Shown piece after piece: positions 13,099 through 28,133 of a stretch of 64,000 nucleotides of DNA; positions within the stretch are counted from its first letter, which is position 1, and every line of letters begins with the position of its first letter. Source of the DNA: Eutreptiella sp. 'Long Island Sound 2002' (Eukaryota; Euglenozoa; Euglenophyceae; Eutreptiales; Eutreptiaceae). The notes under the pieces were generated by a model, which was not told the origin of the DNA, searched no databases, and saw only the letters and a list, made by a program, of their open reading frames with translations. The position numbers were made by a program, and so were the translations under genes. The stretch lies in assembly GCA_964036045.1 (NCBI GenBank), contig OZ038387.1, forward strand, positions 21,095,348 through 21,159,347. Reading direction: 5' to 3'.

Positions 13099-15267
13099 AT
13101 AGTCATAGTCATAACCACTTATCATGCCGTCTACTGGAGTTACCGGGCATCTCGCGCCGACAGGTGGTTCCTGCCTCGCTCGATCCCGTGGGTCCCAGGG
13201 CTGCCTGAGGTGGCCCACAGCATGACGGAGGACCCAGAGGACCGGGGATACCGGGCAACCAGGCTTTGGGGGCAGTGGCAACTGCAAAGCGTTAGCATTA
13301 GCAACGGCGACGGACGCTGGCCCGTTTGTTCGCCGGGGGTAAGGGGGCAAGGCAAAGCAGCGCAGCAGCATCGCAACAAGCAGAAAGCAAGGGCACCTCT
13401 GTCCGTCGCAAAGCAGCAACCAAGGAACAAAGCAGCACGCATGCGGCGAAGCGAGAGCTGACCCTCCATCGTTCACGTACCCCCGCCACTGTGGAGACAC
13501 CCAACACCCATGACCCCACGTAATCCATTGTCGTCCGCGTCCTCGAAACTGCCCACCACCCCTGACTCCACGTATCCCTCTGCCAGCACGCAATAGCCCG
13601 TATGTGCATAGCCAGGATTTCTGGGAGGCTCCAGCCTAGCCTGGCCCTCAGCTTTCATCGCCCCCATGTCTCCACATTGTACGCCATCTTCCCACCGCAC
13701 CAGTCCCCTAGTATAGTACAGAAACACGTTACCAACTCCACGTCCCCGTGGCCCCGTGCTGCCCCCACACCCCAGATATATACTATGCTGGCATCCCATG
13801 TCAGGGGCCAGCGCCCAATCTGCTTCGAGGTATTCACTTGCCCACATATAATATATCTTGAGGGTCTACAGGGGGGGACGCCGGCCGCTTTGCGACGGGA
13901 GTGGCGCAACCCGTGAATATCGCTGGCTGGGATTCGGGCTGGTGGGTGCCGTAGCTTGGTTATCGACCCCCTGTAGGGGTACCCACCAGAGGCTCGCCCC
14001 GGGCCGTGGTTACCAGGTGCACCTCATCTGGCCCACATACAATGCCCTGGCGCCTACCCTTGACCCTTACCTGCACTGATTGGCCAGCTTCCGTGGTTGC
14101 GCCTCTTCCGCCACAGCAGCGGCCAGGCCGCAGGTTCGGCCCCCACCGACGACGTGGCGAGCCTACTTATAGCATTGGCCCGCGCGTCACCCCCCGGACC
14201 ACTCAGCATGCCGCTCCCCTGCCCTCCTCGCCTCTAGCCGACCGGACTGGCGCCCCCCAGGGGTAAGCCGTTACAGTGGTGAGGCGACTGCATACTCTTC
14301 ACTACGACGCCGCGCAGTACCGCCGTTGCCACGCCGACGCCACCTGCTAGCCGCCACGACACTCACCACTGCAACCACAAGGCCATGGTCAGAGACTATG
14401 TACATGCCCGCAGGCACGGTCCCTCTAGTTTGTTAACGGGGCCAGGGGATGCCCCTGCGCTCCCCCTGAGTTGTTAGAGGGGTCAGGGGGACACCCCAGT
14501 ACCGCCATGCATCCCCGTGCTCCCCCACTGTACGGTTCCCCAGTACCGCCGCGTTCCCCCACCGTACGGACCCCAGTACCGCCGCGTACCCCCACCATAC
14601 GGTCCCCTGTACCGCCGCGTACACCCCCACGATGTCAGTACACCGTCATCTGGAACTTCCCCGCTGCTCCCCCACTGTACGGCTCCCCAGTACCGCCGCG
14701 TACCCCCACCGTACGGATCCCAGTACCGCCGCGTTGACCCCCAAGACTCCAGTACTCCGCCACCTGGAACTCCACGTGCCCCCTGTGAGCGCTCCTTCCA
14801 GGCTGCCATGCCGTCTCCACGACGCCCGCCATACTGTCCCCCTGATGACCCCACCGTCATAACCTTCCACGCACACATCTTCGCCCCGTCGCCGCTCCTG
14901 GGGCCTGCAAGCTGACCCCGCAACCCCGTGTAACACTCCCAGGGGGCGCCGCAGCGCTGTAACCCCCAAACAACTCCGTGCACCCCCCGTGTATCCCGAG
15001 CAACCACTCCCAACACTGCCGTAGCCGGGCCGCCAGTAGAGACCCCGGTGCCATGGGAATACCCTACAGGGGTTTGGGCCTTATTACCCTGGTCGGGACG
15101 ACCCATGACACCTCACTGTTGTATGCGGCGACCCGGGGCAGGCGGGTGAAGCATCCCTGTCCGACCCTCATGCACGGGGGCAGTACGGCTCACCATCAGG
15201 CCGGCACGACCTGTCACATCGCGTTGGCCGTCATACGCCGCCTGCCAGTACCGCACAATCAGGCCGC

Positions 15268-15268
<1 letters not shown>
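13096..15268. other. GC-rich segment between two TA runs, no convincing gene
   Basis: This 2.2-kb block is unlike family B, GC-rich, and bounded on both sides by (TA)n. Several open frames cross it on both strands, but none has recognisable domains and they overlap one another, as expected in GC-rich non-coding DNA. A CCCTGTAGGGGTACCC-like dyad near 13970 and an inverted-looking CCCTACAGGGG near 15062 could mark an internal structure. It may be an insertion into the TA tract or older host DNA left between B copies. Confidence 0.4.
14471..14760. repeat. Minisatellite of about 28-33 bp (CAGTACCGCCGCGTACCCC type)
   Basis: Two clusters (about 14500-14625 and 14665-14760) repeat CAGTACCGCCGCGT, CCCCCACCGTACGG and GACCCCAG with small changes. 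The clusters resemble each other, so a block of units was itself duplicated. This explains the long Pro/Arg-rich open frames through the area. Confidence 0.75.

Positions 15269-15347
<79 letters not shown>
15269..15347. repeat. (TA)n microsatellite
   Basis: About 78 bp of pure TA between the GC-rich insert and the next family B head. Confidence 0.95.
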
Positions 15348-15349
<2 letters not shown>

Positions 15350-16572
15350 CTACACCCCTCTCCCCTTAAATCTAGCTAACAAGCAACAACAAGCAAGCAA
15401 CAAGCAAGCAACAAGCAAGCAACAACAAGCAACAAGCACTTCTCCTCACCGTTTTGGCCATTGCTCCGCCTCATCGCTCCGGGCTCTACTCTACTCTAGC
15501 CATCCTAGAGCCTAGGTGGTGGCCTTGCCAAATCCAAGTTTTGGGCCACAAACTCACCGGTGGCGGCCCGGGGCGGGGGCGCCAACTCGGGAGGTGCCCT
15601 CCCAAATCTGCGCAGTTTTGGGCCAAAAACAGCCATTTTTCGCCCAAAACAGCCCCAAAACCCGGGCGAAACGCCCAAACGAAGGGATACGGTGAGTACA
15701 CTGCACGTGCGGCTTCACTTAACCGTGTCAAAGAGCTCTCTAGTGCCCTTCAATTCCACGATATGTCCGAGAAACAGCCCAAAAAGGCGCCAAAAAGCCC
15801 CAAAAACCTGCGCAATGCGCACCACCACCCCGAAAACAAGCACAGGGCGTATCTTGGGTTAGGTGGCTCAAATCCAAATTCGGAGGGCACCTAGTCCACC
15901 CGCAAGCCCCCACTTTTTGTGGTTTCCAAGCCTCAGAATCGCCCAACGAGACGCCTAGACCCCCGTACTAGTGGTCACTTGATGCAGCCGGAGGGCCGGC
16001 TAGCCCACGCACAGTGGGGGCCAGCGGTGGGTCCACCAGGGTCCCCGGGGCGGAAAAAATCATTTTTTCCAAAGTTGTTCCTAGACCACTTGGGATGCTC
16101 AAACTAGTGTTTTTAGGCCGTTTTGAGCCCGTGGTGGCGCGTTTTGGGCCATGGAAAATCCCAAAATGCCTTGAAAATGGGCCATTTTGGGACCAACAAT
16201 GGGTCAAAAATGGGTCAAAAACGCGTTTTTCCAAAAATTATCCTGGACCATTTATGGTGCTCAAACAAGTGGTTTTAGCCCATTTTGAGCCCGTGGCGAC
16301 GGGTTTTGGCTCATGGAAAATCCCAAAATGCCTTGGAAATGGGCCATTTTGGGACCAAAAATGGGTCAAAAATGGGTCAAAAACGCGTTTTTCCAAAAAT
16401 GATCCCGGACCATTTGGGATGCTCAAACAAGTGTTTTTAGCCCGTTTTGAGCCCGTTTTGACCGAGTTTAGCCCCTTCCACCACATGTATGCACCACTTT
16501 GTGCCCTTCGCACGTACCTTAGAGCGGTGTGGTGGAGCCACCTAGAGTTGGGAGAGGGGTGTAGATTGGAGG
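15348..16572 (+). mobile_element. Family B element, copy 4 (forward)
   Basis: A complete copy with CTACACCCCTCTCCCC head, CAAG tract, conserved central segment, two to three 160-bp units (about 16060-16440) and tail GAGAGGGGTGTAGATTGGAG. Very close to copy 1 in layout and length (1.2 kb). Confidence 0.8.

Positions 16573-18379
<1,807 letters not shown>

Positions 18380-18427
<48 letters not shown>
18380..18427. repeat. (TA)n microsatellite
   Basis: About 48 bp of TA between tails of two convergent B copies. Confidence 0.95.
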
Positions 18428-18429
<2 letters not shown>

Positions 18430-19946
18430 TCTAATCTACACCCCTCTCCCATACTCTACGTGGCTCCACTCTAAGTAAGGTACGTGCCAAGGGTACAACT
18501 TGGTGCATACACGTAGCGGAAGGGACTAAACTCGATCAAAACAGGCTCAAAATGGGCTCAAAACATTTCTTTGTGCACCCCCAATGGCCCAAGATCACTT
18601 TTGAAAAAATGCATTTTTGACCCCTTTTTCACCCATTTTTGCTCCCAAAAAGGCCCCTTTTCAAGGAATTTTGGGATTTCCATGGGCCAAAACCCGTCCA
18701 AATGGGCTCAAAATGGGCTCAAAACACTTGTCCGAGCATCCCAAATGGTCCGGGATCACTTTTGGAAAAATGCGTTTTTGACCCATTTTTGACCCCCTTT
18801 TGGTCCTAAAGCGACCCATTTTCAAGGCATTTTGGGATTTTCCATGGGCCAAAACACGTCACCACGGGCTGAAAATGGGCTAAAAACACTTGTTTGAGCA
18901 TCCCAAATGGTGCAGGATCACTTTTGCAAAAACGCATTTTTGACCCAATTTTGACCCACTTTTGGTCCCAAAACGGCCCATTTTCAAGGCATTTTGGGAT
19001 TTTCCAAGGGCCAAAACACGTCACCACGGGCTCAAAATGGGCTAAAAACACTTGTCCGAGCATCCCAAATGGTCCAGGATCACTTTTGCAAAAGCGCGTT
19101 TTTGACCCATTTTGGACCCATTTTTGGTCCCAAAACGGCCCATTTTCAAGGCATTTTGGGATTTTCCGTGGCCCAAAACGCGTCACCACGGGCTCAAAAT
19201 GGCCTAAAAGCACTTGTTTGAGCATCCCAAGTGGTCTAGGAACGACTTTGGAAAAAATGATTTTTTTCGCCCCGGGGGACCCTGGTGGACCCACCGTTGG
19301 CCCCACCCGTGCGCGGGCTGTGCTGCCCTCCGGCTGCACGAAGTGACCACTGGTTCGGGGGTCTAGGCGTCTCGTTGGGCGATTTTGCGGCTTGGAAACC
19401 ACAAAAAGTGGGGGGTTGCGGGTGGACTAGGTGCCCTCGGAATTCATTTTTGAGCCACGTAGCCCAAGATACGGCCCGTTCTTGGTTTCGGGGTGTTGGT
19501 GCACATTACGCAGATTTTGGGGCTTTTTGGTGCCTCTTTGGGCCGTTTCTCGGACATATCGTGGAGTTGAAGGGCACTAGAGGGCTTTTTGACACCTTGA
19601 AGTCAAGCCGCACGTGGAGTGTAGCCACCGTTTCCCTTCATTTGGGCGTTTTGCCCGGGTTTGGGGGCTATTTTGGGCGAAAAAAGGCTGTTTTTGGCCC
19701 AAAACTGCGCAGATTTGGGAGGGCACCTCCCGACTTGGCGCCACCGCCCCGGGGCGCCACCGGTGAGTTTTTGGCTCAAAACTTGGATTTGGCAAGGCCA
19801 CCACCTAGGCTCTAGGATGGCTAGAGTAGAGTAGAGCCCGGAGTGACGAGGCGGAGCAATGGCCAAAACGGAAAGGAGAAGTGCTTGCTTGCTTGCTTGC
19901 TTGCTTGTTGCTTGTTAGCTAGATTTAAGGGGAGAGGGGTGTAGTA
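18428..19946 (-). mobile_element. Family B element, copy 6 (reverse)
   Basis: On the + strand it begins CCTCTAATCTACACCCCTCT and ends GGGGAGAGGGGTGTAGTAAT. Four 160-bp units lie at about 18560-19240, then the central segment and the CTTG tract (reverse of CAAG) at 19880-19915. It pairs with copy 5 as an inverted repeat around a short TA spacer. Confidence 0.8.
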
Positions 19947-19956
19947 ATATATATAT

Positions 19957-21504
<1,548 letters not shown>

Positions 21505-22136
21505 TACTACACCCCTCTCCCCTTAAATCTAGCTAACAAGCAAGCAAGCAACAAGCAAGCAAGCAACAAGCAAGCAACAAGCAAGCAACAAGCACTTCTC
21601 CTTTCCGTTTTGGCCATTGCTCGGCCTCATCGCTCCGGGCTCTACTCTACTCTAGCCACCCTAGAGCCTAGGTGGTGCCCTCGCCAAATCCAAGTTTTGA
21701 GCCAAAAACTCACCGGTGGCGCCCCGGAGCAGGGGCGCCAAGTCGGGAGGTGCCCTTCCAAAACTGCGCATTTTGTGCCCCAAAACATCCGTTTTTTTTG
21801 GCCAAAAACGGCCCCAAAACCCAGTCATAACGGCAAAACGAAGGCAAACGGGCCCTACAATCCACGTGCGCCACGATTGCCCCGTGAACAAGAGCTCTTT
21901 CTTTCCCTCTAGCTCCACGATATGTCCGAGAAACGGCCCAAAAATGGCCAAAAATGGCCTAACTGTGCGTTATTTGTGTCCAACACGGCCAAAACCAAGA
22001 ACGGGCCATATCTTGGGCTACGTGGCTCAAAACCAAGTTCTGAGGGCACCTAGTCCACCCGCAACCGCCCACTTTTTGTGCTTTCCAAGCCTCGGAATCG
22101 CCCAACAAGACCCCTGCACCCTCGTACTAGTGGTCA
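21505..22136 (+). mobile_element. Family B element, copy 8 (forward, 3' truncated)
   Basis: The head, CAAG tract and central segment (the subtype of copy 5) are present, but the copy stops at CGTACTAGTGGTCA and passes directly into TA. All 160-bp units and the tail are missing. The break falls at the conserved ACCAGTGGTCACTTG dyad that also borders other rearrangements. Confidence 0.75.
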
Positions 22137-22145
22137 TATATATAT

Positions 22146-22799
22146 TACTACACCCCTCTCCCCTTAAATCTAGCTAACAAGCAAGCAAGCAAGCAACAAG
22201 CAAGCAACAAGCAACAAGCAACAAGCAACAAGCACTTCTCCTTTCCGTTTTGGCCATTGCTCGGCCTCATCGCTCCGGGCTCTACTCTACTCTAGCCATC
22301 CTAGAGCATAGGTGGTGGCCTTGCCAAATCCAAGTTTTGAGCCAAAAACTCACCGGTGGCGCCCCGGGGCGGGGGCGCCAAGTCGGGAGGTGCCCTCCCA
22401 AATCTGCGCATTTTGTGCCCCAAAACAGCCTTTTTTGGCCCAAAACCGCCCCGAAACCCCGTCAAAATGGCCAAATGAAGGCAAACACTTGCTACACTCC
22501 ACGTGCGGCTTGACTTCACCGTGACCAAGAGCTCTTTGTTGCCCCCTAACTCCACAATATGTCCGAGAAACGGCCCAAAAAGGCGCCAAAAAGCCCCAAA
22601 ATCTGCGCAATGTGCACCAACACCCCGAAACCAAGCACGGGCGGTATCTTGGGCTACGTGGCTCAAAAGCGAATTCCGAGGGCACCTAGTCCACCCGCAA
22701 CCCCCCACTTTTTGTGGTTTCCAAGTCTCAGAATCGCCCAACAAGCCACCTAGACCCCCGTACCAGTGGTCACTTGGTGGAGCCGGAGGGAGGGCGGGT
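22146..22799 (+). mobile_element. Family B element, copy 9 (forward, 3' truncated, joined to family C)
   Basis: Intact head and central segment up to GTCACTTGGTGGAGCCGGAG. The sequence then changes at about 22795-22800 into a family C unit (TTTTCAGGACGATCG). The 160-bp units and the tail are absent. The break lies within about 30 bp of the truncation point of copy 8, so this spot is a recurrent breakpoint. Confidence 0.7.
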
Positions 22800-23116
22800 T
22801 TTCAGGACGATCGTCGTGAAAGTTCAGGACGATCGCCGCTACGCCAAGCAGGTGTTTCCGATGAGGGCCGTTGTTCTTTCATGGCGATTGGGCTATCAAA
22901 GGATGGCAAATGCGTGTGTAATAAGGCGTGTACCACGCCGTGGTGCCACGCGGTGGTCCATTTTGAGGTGAAAATGAGCCGTTTTCCAGCCGCGTTTCAG
23001 GACAATCGCTGTAACCATGGAGGCACATCTCTAAAGCAACCGGTCTTTCTTCAACGGTGATTTCCAATGCGTTACGCAAGACTAGGACCCAGCTCGGTCC
23101 TAGTTCGAGTCTTGAT
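22800..23116 (+). repeat. Partial family C macrorepeat unit
   Basis: Starts at the CAGGACGATCG motif and ends at GTTCGAGTCTTGAT, covering about half of the unit defined at 30040-53091. It is the only C copy outside the main array. Its right end coincides with the hairpin loop where other C units also break. Confidence 0.8.
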
Positions 23117-24503
23117 TTGTGACAAGGGGAAGGGCAGGCCTTTGGGCGAACTCAAGGCAACATTCAGTACTGCCCTGAAAGTGATGCAGTGCAGCAAAAC
23201 AATCATGAGCTATGACCAGTCACAGTGCGTCTTGTTAGCTTTGTGTGTTTGCGGGCTTGGACGGGGCCTGACGGAAAAGGTGCTAGGTTTGGGTCAACGA
23301 AGGGGGGGGGGGTGGCCCCCCCCTTCGGAGGGGGGGGGGGGCTTCCCCTTCCCCCCCTACAGCCCCCCAAACTGTCGAACACCCCTCGGGGTCACACATT
23401 GGCTGGCGGCGGCCCCCGTGCCTTTAGTACACTACCTCAGTGCCTTGGCCCCCAAAGGCGCAGGGTCACAGGATGCCCTGTCTAGCCGGTGGTTGCATGT
23501 TTTGGGGCAGTGTGGTGTGGTAGGGTGTTGGTGTGGGGCAGTGTGCTGTGTTGTGCTGTGCTGTGCTTTGCTGTGCCCCGTGCTGTGCTGAGCTGTGTTG
23601 TGTTGTGCTGTGCCGTGATTGGGATGCTGCGGTGTCTTATGCACCACTTGTAGGCCCACGTTGTGTGGTGTGCTGCAGTGCAGTAGTGTGGTGCCGCTTT
23701 GCGGTGCCGTGTTCTATGCCCAACCATCATACTACACCCCGTACCGTACCGCACCACAATACGCCACCACAACACCACAGAGCACAGTCAGGCAGTGCAA
23801 TGCAATGTGGTGTGCAGTGGACAGGTTTGGGCAGATGTGAATTGGTGTATCACTGTATGAGGTGGTGTGGTGTGGCGTGGTGTAGAGTGCAGTGGAACTG
23901 ATGTGGATTGGCTCACCGCATGGGGCGGGTAAGTTCCCCGACAAGGGCTGGTGAGTGCACATGCACTTTTTGAATTTGTTGCAATCACTTTTCACTCCGC
24001 CTTTTGCTTTGTTTGCTGTCAAACCCCCAGTGTTTGGTGTGTCCAACATTGAGGACACCTTGGGCCAGTGGAAACTTTTTGGCCACAGGAAAAATGGAGA
24101 AATGGAGGCCACAGGAAACGAGGAAACATCCAATTGTGTCATGTGTGTGTGAGTTGATCGCTGGTCAAAGTTGTCAAGTGTCCATCGCCTGTTGAGTCAG
24201 AGGGTTCAACCCCCGACGCGCGGGTGTTGGACAGTGAACCTGAAGAAAATATAGCACAGCCAGAAAAGAACGGGTGAAGTCGAAGTCTGTGGCAAAAACC
24301 ACCGCAGGGTCACAATATTCACTTGATAGCTTTGGGAGCAACATGCCCTGTGCTGCCCCTTGTGTGCATCACTTGTTATGTTGCGTTTCTTTGCATCAAC
24401 ACGCATTTTGCATTTGCAGTTTGCATGTTTTTTCGCTATTTTTTTTGACATTGCAATCGGCATCCCTATCCAAGTCTAAGTCTTCATCTCTTCTCATGCC
24501 CAG
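23117..24503. other. Unassigned DNA with low-complexity tracts
   Basis: G/C homopolymers near 23305-23345 and a TGTGCTGTG-rich tract (about 23510-23625, then CCACCACAA-type sequence to 23780) dominate the first part. The second part (23900-24500) is ordinary sequence with no supported ORF. It probably includes the intron upstream of the exon at 24504, whose 3' splice site would be the AG at 24502-24503. Confidence 0.5.
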
Positions 24504-25010
24504 CCATACGACGAACACAAGCTGCAGAAGCTCATCGAAATGTACGGAGATGTGCTACCGGTTGAAGTCACGGTGGGCACAGCCGCGTTTAAAGAGCAGC
24601 TTCACACCGAAGTCTCCAACAAGTCCATTTGTAAGATCAAAACGGATGCGCTGGCAAACCTCAAGGCCCAAATTCCAATGCAACCGGAGGGCGAAGTGTC
24701 TAACAAGCTGGCGCTCGCCGAGGACGCGCAAGCGGAGTCGAAGCGGTCCTACGCGACAGAGAAATGGCAGTTCATTGCGTCGCATACGGGGGACCCCGAC
24801 AACCCCCGCTCCATCGCCAGATTTCGCGAAAATCCGAAGGCATGGCGTGTCGTCTCATTCGACGCTTTCATTCCCGTTACGGACCTGCTCCCCAAAGCCC
24901 TTCGAGGGTCGCTGGACGCGTGGAAGACCGAGCTGCAGGGGTGGCTGAAACAGAAGAAAACGTCCCTCGGAGGGGCTGCAGACGTGCTCCCCAGGACCTG
25001 CGTAGACTGA
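24504..25010 (+). CDS. Terminal exon of an unrecognised gene (168 codons plus stop)
   Basis: The frame opens immediately after a good 3' splice site (CTCATGCCCAG, ending 24503) and runs to TGA at 25008. The codons are GC-rich and balanced, unlike the surrounding repeats, and the peptide looks globular. It starts PYDEHKLQKLIEMYGDVLPV, is Lys/Glu/Ala-rich in the middle, has a WQFIASHTGDPDNPRSIARF segment and ends in a Trp-rich amphipathic stretch (LDAWKTELQGWLKQKK). An internal ATG at 24540 could serve as a start if the upstream AG is not used. Upstream exons were not found. No family is recognised; the style resembles the exons near 56469 and 62220. Confidence 0.5.
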   Translation, partial: PYDEHKLQKLIEMYGDVLPVEVTVGTAAFKEQLHTEVSNKSICKIKTDALANLKAQIPMQPEGEVSNKLALAEDAQAESKRSYATEKWQFIASHTGDPDNPRSIARFRENPKAWRVVSFDAFIPVTDLLPKALRGSLDAWKTELQGWLKQKKTSLGGAADVLPRTCVD

Positions 25011-27374
25011 CCATGTCTTTCTTCAACAAAAAGCGTCTTGATGTGCCCTCCGCCGCTTCCAATGCAGCCGTCCACCGCCGGTTGGTCGCCCGGTCGGTGA
25101 ACGGCGTACACACACCGCCAACCGCCGTCGATTGACCAACCACATGAATCGGGCACACCGCACGCACCGTGCAAAAGACAGTGACCATGCACGCCGCAGC
25201 CGGTCACACACAAGTGCGTGCTATGAAGCTGTAAGCGGGGAATGGGTTGGCAGTGGCCGCCCGCGGAAGATAGCCTACATCCTCCAGTGCCCCGTGAATG
25301 CAAAGTCGCAGCGTGGTACGAAGGCTGGGGGCACACATGGACGGCGGTCAGCAGGTTACCAACGATATTCGCTGGTCGGCAGGCGCTTCCTTGAGATTCA
25401 GGCAGGTAGATTTTTCAGGCTCTTGAGATGCCCCCCAATAATATATATGTTGGACAATCCCACCCACACCTCTGGAGCGTGTTGACAAGACTCCTTTCGC
25501 GAAATGTCGTGTTGCAGACGGGACCTCGACACCGAAGTGTGCATGCCCGGCCTGTGCGCCTTCCTGCTCCTCTTTGCCGCTCTTTGCTCCTCATCTAACC
25601 ACCCTTTGTCCCCATCTCCCCCGACCCGCTTCTCCAAAGGCCGTCTGCCTCCAGTCAACAAGGCCGGCCACCCAATGGGGGTGAAGCTGTCCCCTCGCCC
25701 CTTCACCACACACACATTGCCCCTTGGGACCGAGGATCTGCCGTTCTGATTGCCGAGAAGGGGATCTGTTTGTCGTACCCCCCGCCCGCGCACAAAATGC
25801 ATCCCCCACTCCCTCCCGAAACTAATATGAAGGAGCACCGAAGAGCCTGCTCCGCGGTGTTGGATCCAGGGTCAGGGGGGCACACCCACACGCCAAAGGG
25901 CCAGTGCCCTCCCACAAATGACCTCGATCAGGCAAAGCAAATTTCGCAAACAAGACATGGCACTGGGCATCGGTTGTACGACGCGGCCAACCGGCCTTTA
26001 TGGAGCCCCCCCCCCCCCCTCCCTTAATTGCTTCCTCAAAGGCACCTGCCCCTTTCTACAAAGCCGGCCGCCTCCAAACTAGGAGTGTTTGACATCTTCC
26101 GCGTGTCTGGCAGCAGTTGGAAGTTCAGAACCCTCATCGGATTTGAAATGGGTTCGCCAGTTGTTGCAGACTGGGGCACAGTCCAAGGTGCGGCTGAGCC
26201 TAACGGACGGGGGGTGTTTATGTCCAATGATGCAAATCCCTCCGCCTTCCTCGAAGGAAAGTGATCGCAAACAGGGCACATCCAATAGTTCAGTCCGGGT
26301 CGCAGCCACTGTGTTGAGCATCAATCAATCACCAAAAGGCATCGGGTGTATATCTGTGACAGCTCGTCCGGACATGAATGCTTCCGCAGGCTCTGTGATG
26401 TGCATTGGCGTTCGTGATGTGGTTTTGTCGGTTTGCCGATCTGGTCGTACGGCAGGAGAACGCTCCGCGCGAATGTCTCCCGAATGTTTCACCGCGGCGG
26501 CTATGTCTCAAAAGGTTGCTGATCCGCATGAGCGGCGCCTCTGCCAATTTTTTGCTCTGCACTGTAAATATGTGTCCCGACCTTGTTTCTTGGCAGAGCT
26601 GGCTGGCAGAGTCAGGGGCAGGGGCATGGGCAGCATCCGGCCAAACCCAGGCACGGCAAGGGAGGGCGTCTGGGAAGATGCAGGCACATTGGGAAGGATG
26701 AGAGGGTTGCGATACACAGTCTAGGCCTATGTTCTGATCATGATAATGACCGCTTCCGCTGTCGTTCGGCTGTCGATCAATGCGTGCCAAAGCCACTCCC
26801 CACAGTAGAGCGCAGCATCATCCGCCACAATAGGCAGCACAATCATCTATCAGAACGGGCAGGGTAAGGGGGTCTGGCCAGGCAGATCCCGGCACCCGAG
26901 TCTTAGGGGCGCGCAAGCCCTGCACGCAGACGACGGCAGTGGTTGCCCTTGTGTCAGGATTCCGGGATAGGTCGGGCTTCGCGACTTGTATACCTCAGGG
27001 GGCTCCTTGGGGCCCATTGGCCCTTTGCTTTGCGCGCGCCATCGTTATGTCGCCCCCGCGCGGAGGGCAGACACCCCTCTCAGTAACAGATCTGATGTGC
27101 ACTAGACGTATGTGTGTGTGTGTGTGTGTGTGTGTAGCCCTGTGGCAGCGCAATGTGTGTGTGTGATGCCCCAATGATGGTGCATTATTTTGCTCTGGGA
27201 GTTAATCGGTCGTCAGGTAGTCATTGAACATTGGGTCCTCTGTATCTCCCCCTTTCCCAATGAAGTGACTGGTCGGTATCACAAACCTCGGTGGGCCTGA
27301 TGCAGCAATAGGGCGGGGCAGGGCCTGACTTTCCCAAATTATCCAGGGTACCTGACTGGGAATCCAATCTTCGT
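25011..27374. other. Unassigned non-repetitive DNA
   Basis: No coding exon or repeat family could be supported. Short open frames overlap on both strands without recognisable domains. Features seen are a 12-nt C run near 26007-26018 and a (TG)n tract at about 27111-27136. It may be intergenic or intronic. Confidence 0.4.
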
Positions 27375-28133
27375 ATGTTCTGCACAGGCTTCTGGTACAG
27401 CGCAGCTGCCAGAGCCCGCCCAGAACTTCATCTTGAACACGATGCATCCCCCACAATGCGAGCCCGTCCCTGCCTTTCCCGTTACTGCAGAAAGGCGCCT
27501 ATTGGCGGCGAACATGCTCTGTCTTGTTTGACATTCCAACTTACGAGGATTCTGACGCTCGGAAACCGCATTGTGCCCGTTTGTCTTGTAATCGTGTGTG
27601 TGTATGTGCGTGCGTGTGTCACCAGCAAACAGCTGCCCGCCACAGCACTGTCTGACTTCACCGATTCTCCTGCGCACCGCATTCCAGCGCAACACCGGGA
27701 AACGCCCTCAGAAGATTGCAAGGCGTTGGCAGATGCTCAATCTGCCCAGGATGCTCAACTTCGATTGCCCGGGACAGAATCCACCAAGGGAGGCACACCC
27801 AAGCCAAAGCGTACCTTGCACAGTTTTCCTCCCTTGCCTCACTTTGATCTCCCCCGGATAACCTCCTGCCCAGCATGTGTGCTATGCATACCAGCAGAGC
27901 ACTGCACGGCGTGCTGCATGGCGCATGGCACGTGTTGGCTCGCTCTGCGGCCAACATACAAAAAGTCGCCTGTCCCTGTCGCATGCGGCATGACAGTAGC
28001 CAGACGAAGTGCCCAGACGAAGTGCACGTTCGCGTACAGCCTGGACGCAATACTGCTGATGCCTGCGTGCCTTTGCAAAGAACTGGGGCTGACTGAGCAC
28101 CAGCTCCAGTGGATGCAACGGGCGCACAGATAG
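27375..28133 (+). CDS. Low-confidence hypothetical ORF (252 aa)
   Basis: An ATG-started frame of 252 codons, the longest in the non-repetitive middle of the window. The composition is Cys/Arg/Pro-rich with a short hydrophobic stretch (IVPVCLVIVCVYVRACV) over a TGTGTGTATG tract, which is more typical of chance coding. The last 60 residues (from about KKSPVPVACGM to HQLQWMQRAHR) look more protein-like. No domain is recognised and no splice signals were assigned, so it may be spurious. Confidence 0.2.
   Translation: MFCTGFWYSAAARARPELHLEHDASPTMRARPCLSRYCRKAPIGGEHALSCLTFQLTRILTLGNRIVPVCLVIVCVYVRACVTSKQLPATALSDFTDSPAHRIPAQHRETPSEDCKALADAQSAQDAQLRLPGTESTKGGTPKPKRTLHSFPPLPHFDLPRITSCPACVLCIPAEHCTACCMAHGTCWLALRPTYKKSPVPVACGMTVARRSAQTKCTFAYSLDAILLMPACLCKELGLTEHQLQWMQRAHR

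Noticed and set aside
13096-15268. Retrotransposon between TA runs
   Set aside because: No long terminal repeats, primer-binding site, or gag/pol motifs were found; only dyads and a minisatellite.
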